NCBI GenBank assembly: GCA_013420905.1
Contig: JAAXNY010000005.1
Coordinates: 682,001 to 746,000 of the forward strand
Length of the DNA: 64,000 nucleotides
Origin: Collybia mongolica
Taxonomy: Eukaryota > Basidiomycota > Agaricomycetes > Agaricales > Clitocybaceae
Direction: 5' to 3'
This document shows positions 12,313-24,315 of the stretch, piece by piece; positions within the stretch are counted from its first letter, which is position 1, and each line of letters opens with the position of its first letter. Under the pieces are notes generated by a model. That model was not told the DNA's origin. It saw only the letters and a list, made by a program, of their open reading frames with translations, and ran no database searches. Position numbers and translations under genes: made by a program.

Positions 12313-13931
12313 ATGGGTCTCCTTGACATCGTCCCTGTAAGTTCGACTCCAGATCGCGCAAGATCCAGATTTTCTGACCACATACAAGGCTGGTGTGTTG
12401 ACCGGCGATAACGTCCGGAAGTTGTTCGAATATGCGAAGGAGAAGCAGGTATGTCATACCTTCAGAGAGTTATAATATACGGGCTTATCGAATGTTGTGT
12501 GTAGTTCGCGATCCCAGTGAGTATACTTGACTTTCTGTCGATTTGAACAAGTCCCTGATTGTGTTGATTCCAGGCCATCGTTCGTGTTTTTTGTTTTCAT
12601 TATCCCAAGCTCTCTCTGACGTCAAACTTAGAACGTGACATCTTCGTCTACTGCCAATGCTGCTCTTGAAGCTGCAAGGTGATATATTCATCTCCATTAA
12701 ACGAATATTGTATTTACGCGTCCATAGGGATATCAAGGCCCCCATCATTCTCCAGGTATCCCAGGGAGGAAGTGCCTACTTCGCCGGAAAGGGCCTTGCC
12801 AATGATAAACAGCAGGCTTCTATTGCTGGAGCTGTAGCTGCAGCCCACCATGTCCGCGCTGTCGCGAAAGCATACGGCATGTTCGTAGCCGTCGTTATCT
12901 TATCTTACCGTGCCAACCCTGATGTATGCTATCTTCAGCCCCGTCGTTCTCCATAGCGACCACTGCGCGCACAAGCTCCTTCCTTGGTTCGATGGCATGA
13001 TCGAGGCCAACGAAGCATACTTCAAGGAGCATCAAGAACCCTTGTTCTCCTCACACATGCTTGACCTATCGGAAGAGTCGAAGGAAGACAACATTGCCAC
13101 CTGCGTCAAGTACTTCAAGCGCATGGCCGCTATCGGTCTTTGGCTTGAGATGGAAATCGGTATCACTGGAGGAGAGGAAGACGGTGTTGACAACACTGGC
13201 GTCGACAACGCCAGCTTGTACACCCAGCCTGAGGATGTGTATGACGTCCATGATGCTCTCAGCAAGATTTCCCCCAACTTCAGTATCGCCGCTGCGTTCG
13301 GCAATGTTCACGGTGTCTACAAGCCCGGAAACGTCAGGCTGCAGCCCGATCTTTTGGGTAAGCACCAGATTTTCGCCAGCCAAAAGCTGGGTGGCAAGGT
13401 TGAGAAACCCTTGTGAGTTGATTATTTTAGTGCCGTTTACTATCAATGACGTATGGTACGCTTTTAGGTTCCTTGTCTTCCACGGTGGATCGGGTTCCTC
13501 CAAAGAAGAAATCCGGACCGCCGTCGGACACGGTGTCGTGAAGATGAACGTTGACACCGATACTCAATTCGCATACATGGTCGGCATCCGGGTGCGCAAA
13601 ATCTCCGTCTTTTTTCACGTTCACCCAGTTAAATATAGATTGACATCACAGAACTTTATGGAGTCCAAGAAAGGCTATCTTCAGACTCAAGTTGGTAACC
13701 CTGAGGGGGCAGATAAGCCCAACAAGAAGGTAAGCGTTGCGACTTTGTGTTTGTGATCGCTGTTGATTCTCTCCATAGTACTATGATCCCCGAGTGTGGG
13801 TTCGTGAGGGCGAGAAGACCCTTGTTACTCGTGTCAAGGAGGCCTGCACCGACCTTGGCAACACCAGTACGTACAGGTTTAATTTAGCCAGTGATAGTGA
13901 TCCTGATGAGAACTTTTTAGATATTTTGTAA
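12313..13931 (+). CDS. FBA1: Fructose-bisphosphate aldolase, class II (zinc-dependent)
   Basis: A cytosolic glycolytic and gluconeogenic enzyme that reversibly splits fructose-1,6-bisphosphate into dihydroxyacetone phosphate and glyceraldehyde-3-phosphate. Eleven exons (12313-12336, 12389-12448, 12505-12516, 12574-12579, 12632-12678, 12728-12880, 12939-13412, 13468-13591, 13652-13729, 13779-13866, 13921-13931) join in frame to 358 residues, the normal length for fungal class II aldolases. Conserved features are VVLHSDHCAHKLLPW (catalytic Asp and zinc His), AAFGNVHGVYKPGNV (zinc His), FHGGSGSS (zinc His and phosphate loop) and KMNVDTDTQ. All introns are GT-AG. Exons 3 and 4 are 12 and 6 nt long and encode FAIP and AI; skipping either keeps the frame. 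The many introns crowded at the 5' end are typical of this gene in basidiomycetes. Confidence 0.96.
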
Positions 13932-14050
13932 ATTGTTGTTATTTATTAGATGGGGACGAAGACAAAAGAAGAGCAGACACACAATTAGCTTTGTACTAGT
14001 GTTGAATGATCTCGAATGGCAAAAGACCTTCTGTAGATTCTGAGACCACC
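13932..14050. other. Short convergent spacer
   Basis: About 120 bp separate the aldolase stop from the stop of the convergent NADAR gene. It must hold both polyadenylation regions. No other feature is visible. Confidence 0.4.
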
Positions 14051-14725
14051 CTAACCCTTGAAAGCGTCATCCCTCGATGCCTGCTGTATTTCCTCCCGCA
14101 AGATATTCCGAGCCCGCACGAGCGCCTTACCGAGAAGGTTCGTCCCCCACTTTCCTATTCTCTCGATGGCATTCTTCTCTCCACACCCAATACCCCATAT
14201 GCGATCTCTGGGACTTGCCTCCGCTATCTCTTTGTCGCCCGTGTCCAGCAATTTCTCCAATAATGTTTTGTTTTGACGACTTGTGCACCGTGCCTTCTAG
14301 AACGATACGCTCCCGGTTTTTCTTCCATACGGCGTCGTCAAAGTTTTTGACCTTGCGGCCCAGACGCTTCACTTGCGGCATAGCTTTTTTGTCGGTAGAG
14401 GTGCTCCCGAGGACCTTGCGGGCGATCTCGGTGTCAGAGAAGAGTAGAGCCTTTTGGAGCATCATCCAGTGCTCGGTCGTTGGGAACTCGTGGGTCTCCT
14501 CCTCCCCGTTAATGACCACTGATGCGGTGAACGTCGCGGGATACCATTGCGATGCCCACCCGCTAGGGAAGGATGGGATTGTTCGTATTTTTTTGTTCGT
14601 ACAAGCTACCATAAGGTTGTAGTCTGGACTTACTTGACGTGGTTTGTTGTCCAGAAGAACACGAAATCGTCCTTGCGGTGGGTTGGGGGCTCGGAAGACT
14701 TTTTTGTGGTGCTTGCTCGTGGCAT
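14051..14725 (-). pseudogene. NADAR-domain (YbiA-like) gene with a frameshift
   Basis: Exon 1 is 14634-14725 (MPRASTTKKS to FVFFWTTNHV) and exon 2 begins at 14562 after a GT-AG intron. The protein has the NADAR/DUF1768 signatures: FVFFW, TEHWMMLQKALLF, KVKNFDDAVWKKNRE and SPRDRIWGIG near the end. NADAR proteins remove ADP-ribose from guanine in nucleic acids or act on riboflavin-pathway intermediates; the fungal role is not established. Around 14279-14281 the reading frame breaks. The sequence before it ends in TVHK, and the family-like sequence resumes in another frame as RQNKTLLEKLL, consistent with loss of two T residues in a short T run. No intron can explain the jump. It is either a pseudogene or an assembly error; the remainder looks well conserved, which favours error or a recent event. 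Confidence 0.8.
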
Positions 14726-15241
14726 GGGGGTGGGCAATGGCCTAAGGGACGTTCTGACCTCAAGTGCCCTGTTTATTTAATATAGTTTATGCCAAGTCGA
14801 GGCCAGAGGCAGTGCGGCGGTCCCGTGTTTATCGGACCGGTCGTCAGACCTGGGCGCCTGTGGTTTCCTACATACCCACATTTTTGCTTCAACTGGATTT
14901 ACAGGAAATCTCTGAATCTGTTTAATTCCAAGCCAAAATATATAATGACAGTCGACGAAAAAAGTAGCTGCTTTCCTTCCTGACGCACCGTTTGAATCAC
15001 CCGCGCTAAACTGGTAAGGGGCCTACCTATCGCATATATAAGCCAGGATGCGCGGGTAGAGACTATCATAGCGCCCAGACCTCGTCACCGATTCAGTCAA
15101 CACTGTATACTGATCGATGAGAGTTCTGGGAGCTTGATCCCTGTGGTTATCCTGAAAAGCCTCCTCCCCAAGTTTCCACAATTGTAATAACCCCTAGAGG
15201 TGCCCTCATCGTCTGTAGTTCATCAGAGGTGACTCCTCCAT
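14726..15241. other. Intergenic, no gene seen
   Basis: This is the upstream region of the NADAR gene and the downstream region of the Smr gene. Open frames are short and without family resemblance. Confidence 0.4.
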
Positions 15242-16118
15242 CTACTCTGAACCAATTTGGACGATAAGGATACCTGGGTTTTTCGGGTCAGGTTTAGCGA
15301 CGAGCCGTCGTCTGTTTTCCGTCCCTCGTCTTAGCTCATAGAGCTCGAGAATCCAGTGGTAGAGACACTTACTGCTGCAGATGCTTTTCGATGGCTGGCT
15401 TGAGTTTTGGCATGCCCCCTTCGGAGTGCCGGCCTTGCCCTGGGTGGAGGTCATCATCGGTTAACCCTGGAAGGGGATCTACAAACCGACGATGAGGCGG
15501 AGTTCAGCCCCTCCTCTCTCTGTAGTTTCGTGTATCGCGCGCTCTGTGAATGTTATGGCTTCCTCGACGTGGAGGCCGTGCAAATCAACTATTCCCGGTC
15601 GATTGCGCTGTGTCGCGGAAATTAGGGCACGAGAGTGTGAGGGCTAGATAGGAAAAACCTTGTTATTTTCTGTTAGTATGAAAGCTCTTTAGAAAGAGGC
15701 ACGGAATTCTGAGAGGGGAGGGTGGTTACCACTGAAAATCTGTTCGCTGGCTTGTTTGTTCAGTTTCTCCATGTTTCGTTGATGTATCATTGCCCTTTTT
15801 TTTGCGGCGGCCTTGTCGCGCTGAGACTGGGCCTGATGGCTTTGTTGGAACGACTCGATCATTTGGGCTCTTTCTGCGTTTGCTCGAAAACGGAGTCCTA
15901 AAAGAGTAGAGCTTCCCATGGCACTTTTCCCCATGACGGTTTCCTTTCGCGGGGTCGTTACATTAGTTGAGTTTGGGTGTGGATCTCTAGTGCTAGCGAC
16001 GCACGTCGTATGGAGCTGGCTGCTCCCCGGGATCCTGCCATGCTTGTTGGGGTTGTTTGGGCGGTGGCGAGCCCCATAGAAGATTGTACAAGGATTGAAG
16101 GATGGCACTCAAGCACAT
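15242..16118 (-). pseudogene. DUF1771-Smr domain gene with a 1-nt frameshift
   Basis: Minus-strand exons, in order: an N-terminal segment from about 16118 (MCLSAILQSLYNLLWGSPPP, proline/glutamine-rich), a DUF1771 helical domain (RANAERAQMIESFQQSHQA, RDKAAAKKRA, MEKLNKQASEQIF, about 15730-15900), then the Smr domain (IVDLHGLHVEEAI, LRLIVG, about 15470-15590) and its C-terminal part (MPKLKPAIEKHLQQ, DPKNPGILIVQIG). Smr domains bind or cut nucleic acids and sit in RNA or mismatch-repair-like factors; fungal DUF1771-Smr proteins resemble yeast Cue2-type endonucleases. Just after the last but one intron (about 15420-15435) one G is missing from a GGG run. The conserved GKGxHS turn is therefore read out of frame, and the rest resumes in another frame. 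The N-terminal splice is uncertain. Confidence 0.75.
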
Positions 16119-17171
16119 TGTGTGTTGAAGGAAGACCTGGTAGAAGCGATGTAAACCACCCCTTGTGTATTTTATGGGCATGCTGCGAAAATGAGGCGAC
16201 TTCGCACCGTGCTGCTCAGGGAATAGCAGTTATCGATGTTCTGTTGGATTCCCCGCTATATCCATGATCAGGTGCTTGGGTTTGCCACAGCCCTAGGTGG
16301 GGTGGTCTAGTGTCCTCGACCCTCCCGCAAGAGACATGAGTTTATAGTCTGACTTCGGGAGGCTATTGGTGACTGTGATTGACATTTGTGTTGAAGAACC
16401 AATCGTGAGAACTCTGTATTTGTCGTTTAGTAAATTCTGATTGAGTGTTTGTGCCAAATGTTGTCCGCTGCACCCTTTGACAAACTCGATTTTACTCACT
16501 AGGCCGACAACGTTACTAGTACTGCTTTTCGCGTCTTCGAAAGTACCGGGCGGGGATCTGGTTTGTAAACAAGCAGCCCCGTAGCCACAATATACCCCTT
16601 TTTACTCTGAATCTAAAGCCGGACGCCCGAGCCTGCCATGTGTTACATGCAGCGTCGAGCTAGATGGTCATTTGAACATTGGACTTGGAGTCTGAAGGGC
16701 AAGGGCGCCCATCCGAGTGCGCATGACCCGTGGAATATTATCGTTCCTGACCGTAGTCTTGGCATGTGATCTTCGCAGGTGGCTTTTTCCCGGGAAGCAA
16801 GCAGCTGCCAGCAATAGAATGTCACCGTGGGCAGCGGACCTGCCATCGATTAGTATTAGGCCTCGACTCAGCCAGGATTTGCTGATCCTCGTAATTTGGG
16901 GCCTTCGGCCGCTTGACGAGGCGAATGCTGGCTGTTGGTGCACCTACCTAGATTGTTATATGCTCCTCAACGTGAATTCATCTCCGTGAACATATATAAT
17001 GTACTGCGCGTCTTGTCTCCACACACTACGGCTCGTCGGCCGGCTTCCAGCTATATTTGGATCTCGCAGTCGCTTTGAAACCACTAATCGGGAATCTAAC
17101 CTCCCGAATACCCGTGATTTTGGCCCTTCCGGTGTCTCTCTCCTTCCCTCCCTTCAAAAGCACACTGTCCA
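16119..17171. other. Intergenic, no gene seen
   Basis: About 1 kb lies between the divergent Smr and P450 genes. Several short open frames occur on both strands, but none shows a domain or plausible splicing. It probably holds both promoters. Confidence 0.4.
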
Positions 17172-19943
17172 ATGCTCCTATCCGACATTTCCGCCATGGA
17201 CATCCCACCAGGAATCTTGTATATTGCTCAGACGCTTCTGCTTCTCTTACCGTTCTCTGGCTTGTCGTATGTAGGCATTAGTCTCGCAGCGAAGTATGCG
17301 GGGTATGCTGTGCCAGTCTGGCTGATCGTGCTCCTATCGCTGCTATCTCGCCCATTTTGGCTGATTGCATCACGTTATTGGGAACAATTGTCCCATCGAC
17401 GCGAAGCTATGAAGAGAGGGGCTGCCCTCATCCCTCATGTCTACGACAAATGGCCTGGAGGGTTGTCAATCACATCGGCGATGGTTAACAACTTCAAGAC
17501 AGGCTATCCTGGTATGGTTAAGTTTGTTTAAAGTTGGGATCTACTAATCACTCTTACTTTTAGGTGATATATTCCTCGAATGGGCTAAGCAATATGGGAA
17601 CACATATTATCTCAATCTCGCTTCTGAAGCCCGGGTTCGTGGGCCTGTCTGTACATCAGCCGCGATCCACAATCACTGACTCTTTACTAGCTCCTTACTT
17701 TTGAGCCAGAACATATCAAGGTACTCTACTTTATTTGACGCCGAATGACAATTTTGCTCATGAAGTGTTGCAGGCCATTCTAGCCACGCAGTTTGATAAT
17801 TTTGACAAGGGTGCATAGTACTGCAGTGTCTCACTCACCCCATTTTTAAATTTCCAACCTCTTCTAGGACCAGTATCCTTCGGCCAATTTCATTCTCTTC
17901 TGGGCACCGGCGTCTTCAATTCCGATGGTATATATGCTATATTTATAAATTATATTCTCACCGTTTACCATCGTTTATTATAGGCGACATGTGGAAGTAG
18001 GTAATTAATTCTGGGATAAAATATCTGAGCTAAACATTGTTTTTACAACAGGTTTCACCGCACTATCACTCGCCCCTTTTTCACCAAGGACAAAATTAGC
18101 CACTTTGACGTATTCGAGAGCCACGCCAATGACGCCATCACCCAGGCTACGAATAGGCTTAGTGAAGGCTACCCAATCGATTTTCAGGCACGTCGGTCCC
18201 ATCTTTCTTCCAAGATTATCCACCTTACGTCAACTCCTTCCAGGACCTGGTTTCTCGATTTACACTAGATTCCGCCACTGAGTTCCTGTGTGGTAACGAC
18301 GTTCGTTGCCTCTCTGCCGGTCTTCCTTATCCAGCATCGTCGCCGTTGGCCGACTCCGCTGCGTTTATCAACCATAGTTCTAATAAGTTCGTAAACGCGT
18401 TCATCGCGGCGCAGAGCAATACTGCCCTTCGTACCCGGTATGGCACCAACTGGCCTCTGGTCGAATTTTGGACGGATCTGGTGAAGCCCCATAGGAGGGA
18501 AATCGACGCGTTTGTTAACCCGATCCTTGACGAAGCCTTGGCCAAGAATATGAAGGGTGAACATGCCGATGAGAAAGCCGACTTGGAAAATGGTACATTA
18601 TTGGATCATTTAGTTAGTCAAACACAAGGTTTGTCGTACCCCTTCCTTAAGGCAGCGCCGATTTGCTTACCACTTTGTTTGTAAGATCGTCAAATATTGA
18701 AGGATGAGGTAAAGTTACCTTAGTTCTCTCTAGCAAGCTCTGACTCCTGACCCTACATACATCGTCTTTATAGTTAATAAATCTTCTAGTGGCTGGTCGA
18801 GACACTGTTAGTACCTCCACTTATTTTTTGTAGCGATATGCTCACTACTCCTTTATTTTAGACGGCATCCACGCTTACGTTTGCAGTGTATATGATGTCG
18901 CAACATCCGGACATGGCGCAACGTCTTCGTGAAGAGATTATCAAGGCCGTCGGATATGCACGGCCTACCTATGAAGATATGAAGAACATGAAATATTTGA
19001 GAGCTTTTATTAATGGTATGTACTCGGTGTGGTTATTAGTTGCAAATATTTCATGCATCGGCTTGACAGAAACTCTGAGACTTTTCCCACCTGTGTACGT
19101 ACCCAACTTCCCTATTGACTTCCATGATAACTTACACTTCTCACTTCCCAGACCCTTCGACGGCCGGTCAGAAGGATTTTTTATATACTGTGCAATCATC
19201 CCTACTCACTCGGTTACCACACAGAACTGCTAACAAAGACACCGTTTGGCCATCGAAAGTGCCGGGCCAGAAGCCTTTCTTCGTTCCAGCAAAGACGAGG
19301 TCGGTATCTCCCCATATCTATCACGGACACCCTCAAAAGAAATCACGTAGATGTACGTACGGCGTTTTCTTGATGCACCGGAGGACAGATCTCTGGGGCC
19401 CCGATGGTGCGTTCCCCAGTAATCTCCGTCACCAACTGTAAATTTACCTGCCGACTCTTCCAGCCGAAGAGTTCGACCCCGACCGATTCCTCGACGACAG
19501 AGTGCAGAAGTACCTCACCCCGAACCCATTTATATTCCTGCCGTTCAACGCAGGCCCGCGTATCTGCCTGGGCCAACAGGTGAGTGACCGTGATTAGCAT
19601 TACTTGGGTGGATATAACTGAACGTCTTTCATCTAGTTTGCGTACCATGAGTCGTCCTATTTCCTGGTTCGTCTCTTGCAGAAGTTCTCCGGGTTCACTC
19701 TGGCGCCCGATGCCCAGCCTGCGGACTCGCTCCCACCCGCCAGCTGGGAGGCATGCGAGGGCAGGAAGGGGAGAGATAAGATTCGGTTGGGGACGCATTT
19801 GACTATGTTTGTTCGCGTGAGTTTATTTTATTTTTTGTTTTCGGTGGGTATGGGATGTATAAAGCGCTGACTGGATTTGTGAATAGGGAGGGCTCTGGGT
19901 ACGTATGGAGAAGGCGAAAAGGGTCGATGGAGATACGGCCTGA
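17172..19943 (+). CDS. Cytochrome P450 monooxygenase, CYP63-like
   Basis: A microsomal haem-thiolate monooxygenase. The N-terminus (start at 17172, [14 protein letters not shown]) is followed by two hydrophobic stretches, an ER anchor. Many short exons follow. Diagnostic motifs in order are the PGG-region (KWPGGLSI), [13 protein letters not shown] (helix C), the helix-I motif [11 protein letters not shown] (about 18780-18880), the ExxR motif in [11 protein letters not shown] (split by an intron at about 19015-19070), [11 protein letters not shown], and the haem loop [15 protein letters not shown] with its cysteine (about 19540-19580). The last exon ends at TGA 19941-19943. All junctions I traced are GT-AG and in frame, so it looks functional. 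Overall wording resembles CYP63 of wood-decay fungi, a family induced by aromatic and aliphatic compounds; the family call is from memory and moderate. Confidence 0.88.
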
Positions 19944-20026
19944 ACGTAGTCGCTATATGTTATTACTTCCTTATCGAGTTGTATGTTACTTTATTTTGAT
20001 CCAGTAGTAATCAAGTCGTGGTATCC

Positions 20027-21652
20027 TTAAGCTATAGACTCTGGCCCTTGACCATTATTACGCTGAGACTGAATAGCATACATCTCCAACGCTCCGTGGA
20101 TTTCTTTGTACACCATGGCTTCTGCACGAATGCGGTCCTGAAATTCCTATTCACACGTCTATAACCCTATCATTTGATGTAATTTATACAAGCATACCTC
20201 TTCTGTGCCTCCATTCCAGGGATTTTCCAATCGATCATTCAATTCTTGAATATCTTTCATTAGCTGGACCCGTGTCAGAACCTCAAGGACTGGTTATATT
20301 ACGAAGGCTAAAGTTTTACCTTTTCCCATATGTCTTCAAAATTCCCCAGCTTGCCGTCGAGAACTGTGAATTGCTGTTTCACGGTTCTTAGGCCTCGTAA
20401 CGCTTTTTTGACTTCCTTCTGTTTCGTATCGATCTCTTCTCTCCACCTTCGAAGCGCACGCCTTTTTTGCTCCAATTCCTGGATAGTTGCTTGAGGTAGA
20501 ATAGTAAGTGAACATGAAGAACCCAGAAAATGAAAAACTCGATACGTACCTGCAGCAGAAGCTTCATAGGTTTTTGACGCCTTGATATCTGCGTAGGCTT
20601 GACTACATTCCATGATCTATACAGGTTGTAAGGACTTGGTGTGCATTGACCAACAGTAGCAATGCATCGAAACTTACATAAGAGGCCAATGGCAACCCAT
20701 CTTTTCGTGGCAGAGGATGAAGTTTCGGGGGTTCCGGCCTCGACGCCAACGGGTTCCAGTGCTGCAAGGAATCAACGAATGATCGTAAATTAGATGCCAA
20801 AGCAATGCCTTACTGCGGCTGCTAACGCCGTGTTCACGATGCGGCCCGTTATCGACAACCTAAATAGGACAGTCGGTCGCTCAGTTTGGCTTCGCTACTG
20901 GAACGACGGGACTGGACACACGCAGCTATCAGTTGACTCTCAAGGTCCCCGATATTCTCGGAGAGTTCACGCATCGGAGCTTGAGCATCTTCCTCGAGCC
21001 CTTTCGTCCATTCGCCGATACGCCGTTCGAGGTCGTTCAATTCGGCTTTCAGGTCTTCCAGCTGCTCGCATATTTTGAGTGGGCTCTGTCGGGCCGTGGA
21101 GGATATCTGTGACGCCGAAATTTAGTTTCGGGGGTGTGTGCGAATAAATGATTTGATGACTTGCCAGTTCGGCGGAACCTTTGACTTCGGTAAGTTTGTC
21201 TGCCAGTGAAACGGCTCCGTCTTGCACGAGGGGCACAATATTTTGTGTGAAATCTGTTCCAATTATTAGAAAGATTGTGGACAATGGTGGGCTACGCATG
21301 AGGGGAATTGTGTCACCTTCCATGTGAGCCATTAGGATTGACGCTGAATTGCGAGAAGCAGCAAGAAGATCGAAAAATTTCTGGTGCTTTTAAAAAAGGA
21401 GACTATTCTTCATGGAAAGCGATACCTTACATCTTGGCAGCTCAGAGCGGCGACGACTAATTTAGACACAGTTACATCGGGTTGAAGCTGTGCGAGCATA
21501 TTTTTAACCGTGTTGAGACCATCTTGGACCTCGAGTGCGTCGTTAATGAGTTGCTTGATGGATGTGCTCCGGGATGATAAATCCTTCTCGGGTTCATTCC
21601 ATGCAGGAGGAAGCGGGAAAGGCGTCCCAGTGGAGGACTTGAGTGCAGTCAT
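20027..21652 (-). CDS. Family A alpha-helical protein (copy A1), putative pore-forming-like component
   Basis: A multi-exon minus-strand gene starting MTALKSSTGTPFP at 21652 and ending near 20027. It is almost all predicted helix: an N-terminal helix containing SIKQLINDALEVQDGLNTV, a central amphipathic part, and a highly charged C-terminal coiled coil (KRRALRRWREEI, KQKEVKKALRGL, LDGKLGNFEDIWEKV). I see no signal peptide and no long hydrophobic segment. A2 (24316-25902) and A3 (42483-44268) share the same N-terminal and C-terminal motifs. It is head to head with B1 (759-bp spacer) and tail to tail with the P450. Long-helix architecture with a partner gene recalls two-part alpha-pore-forming systems of bacteria, but no sequence match is claimed. 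A structural or cytoskeletal role is the alternative. Exon borders are approximate. Confidence 0.6.
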
Positions 21653-22411
21653 GATTGTCCAGATAGTGGCAGGAACAAGGCGACGACAAAGGAATGAGCT
21701 CTCTGTTCGATTCAGCGTGTAGGTTGCGTGTAAGCTTATCCATAGGTTGATTTCCCCAAAATTAGTAACAGGCGTGGACCAACATGTTTTGGTGCGCGTT
21801 TGTAGATAGAGTCATCAGTCACTTAAGCGTCAATTCGAAGACCAGGAATGACAGTTCAGCCGGATCACTGGGTGACTTGCGGGCGATGCACATGTTGAGC
21901 TAGACCAAATCGGGTGGAGGAAGAATTGTATAGATGGGGATGAAAAAGGGGCAACGTGTACCCGCTTTTTGTATTACACATGGGCAATAGAGTTGCGATT
22001 GAGAGGGTGTTCAAGGTTGCCAGTGAGTTCTTGTCGAGTTCACTTGGGAAGGGAAAGTTGAGGCTCCGCCTCAAACGAGTAGATGTTTCCAGCAATCTTG
22101 GACTTGTTCAACTTCCTCGAATACTCAACCTCTGGTCACGTAAAATCCCACTCTTATCTTGAACTCTACGTAAAAAGGACCATCAATGTCACAACTCAAC
22201 AAAAATCAAGGATCTCAGGGAATACACTGACACCCCTTACCATATTTGACACACAAGAACACTCGAAGAATGACACCTGGGCGCTAGAATATGCTGCGCA
22301 GAAGTAATCGTGTGACTGGCCGTGCGGCCCACCAACTACAACTGAGAGGTCGCCGTGATTCTTTCAGGTTTCCTACCAACACTCAGTCCTCAGTTCCAGA
22401 CACAATCCACG

Positions 22412-24095
22412 ATGAGGATTCCTGTTGTCACAGACACTTCTCCGCCCACCCCGGCATTCGATACTCCCCAGATGAGGGTCTTGCAGGACTTCCTGACCGA
22501 GATACAGCGAAATCCACCTGGCGAAGTGGCCATTGCGCGAGCACATGGCATAATTGCGGACAAAACGACGAATTCAATATTCAGAGAGAAAGTCTCACAG
22601 GAAATTCAACAACTTGCTCAAACTGTCCTTGAGATCGAACAACGATTCGCCAGGATTTCCAATCTAGTTCGCGTGTTTGACTCTAAAGAGGCAGTTAGAG
22701 ACAAGGATAATAAGCCTGTTCGGTTCTTTCCTGATTGGAAAGACTATCATGAAGTATATATTGTCAATTCTCATCGCCCTCATCCACTTGATTATTTTGA
22801 TAGCTGTATGTCACTCTCCTCCGTAGTTCCCAGACCACTGCTACCCAACTGAAGATGAGAATTGGAGGTGTGTAAAATGGCCTCATCAACATCAGTTGAC
22901 CTTTTGTTTACAATTTAAGATTTATTGTCAAATCTCATACCACTGATCAACGACGAGTTTGTAACACTGTCTGATAAACGTAAAGAGCTAACGGGATTCA
23001 TCGAGGTATGTGATATGTAATTTAGGGACATTCCTAGTTGAGCATAAAATAGGATCTGGACGAATTTCAAAACAAATCTCACGATAAAGCCAGAGAATTC
23101 CAAAAACTCCGCGAAAAAGTCAGCAATTTCAGAAACAATCTACTGAAACAAGTCGGACTCGGGGCAGGTGATGTCAGAACGCAGCTCAAAGGCATTTCTA
23201 GTCAAATCGCACAGGTGCTAGCAGAGCTAGAGGCGTAAGCTAAAATCAACCATGCATCGTATAAATAATGATCAAATGAAAATTACTCAACAGCTCGTCA
23301 AGTTTTGTACGTGCATTTACTAGAAATGACATGTCTAGCCTAACCTCAGTTGGAAACATGGTTCGCAGCATGTTGGAGTGTACTCAACGTACCATCGATT
23401 GTAGGCGCTGTCTCTTTAACTACCGGAGCAGGAGTAGGATGTTTAGCGGGGCTGATCGCACTTGCCCCTGCTGCTAGTGCGTTCCTTGTGGTCAGTTCCA
23501 TACTGTATCTAAAGCTACCACCCTCATTGAAAACACCGTTTGACACTAGATCGGGGGCATCGGGGCGCTTGGGTATGGCATACCTCACGGGCTGGCTGAG
23601 AGAGAAAAAGAGATGCAAGGTTAGTAGGTAAATGTGACACTCGGTGCAAAGTTCAACCCTTATCATAGCGAAGAGAGACAAGATTTTGTCATTGGAGTTG
23701 GAGGATGATTTACTTCAAGGCCGAGGGAAGGATCTTGCGGAAATGAGTGGTGAGATGATACGCCTTAAACCGGACTTTGATACGGTAGTCGTTAGACTGG
23801 GTGCTATACAGCAGATCTGGACGCTGGTAAACTGTGTGTTTAATTCTGTTGCCCATTTTGCTCACTTCCAGTTGGATTCAAGATCAGGTCAGATGCTGTG
23901 GGAATCCAGGAGGCAATGAAACACCTCCAAAATGCAAGAACAGATGCAGTGGGTCTGATTTTTGCAGAATTGAGCAATTCATTGCTGACGCCGCATTAAC
24001 AGGGGTTCGATACACGCGTAAAGACTGTGGAGAAGTTATGGACAACGTTGGCATGGGCGTTGGATAACTATGCTTTGGGAGTCGCGCCTGTTTAA
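22412..24095 (+). CDS. Family B alpha-helical protein with hydrophobic hairpin (copy B1)
   Basis: Starts MRIPVVTDTSPP at 22412 and ends at about 24095 after several short introns. The N-terminal region has a conserved NPPGEVAIARAHGII motif and a helix with EIQQLAQTVLEIEQRFA. Later exons carry a long coiled coil. In the middle (about 23350-23490) there is a strongly hydrophobic Gly/Ala/Val-rich stretch of about 40 residues with a turn (GAGVGCLAGLIALAPA), flanked by charged helices. B2 (26681-28393) has the same plan and the same final motif (ALDNYALGV). It is divergently paired with A1. The plan of helix bundle, hydrophobic hairpin and helix bundle is that of membrane-inserting helical proteins; this is inference from composition, not homology. 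The last 200 bp contain a difficult frame change that I could not resolve, so the 3' end is uncertain. Confidence 0.6.
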
Positions 24096-24315
24096 CGTCG
24101 GCAGATAACCTCACCCCAGGAATGTCATGAAATTCTAATGCCTTGAGTCCCTGTTCATTCCTATGTAACTACTATACGCCTTAGGTACCTTAGCCTACCA
24201 TGTAAATCGTCTTGGGGCTTCATGTGAATAATTAGGCTTTCACACATACATGTCGCATCGAATAGCTATTTTCAAAAACGACTGAATGATAATATCGTAC
24301 GTTTAACACAAAAAA

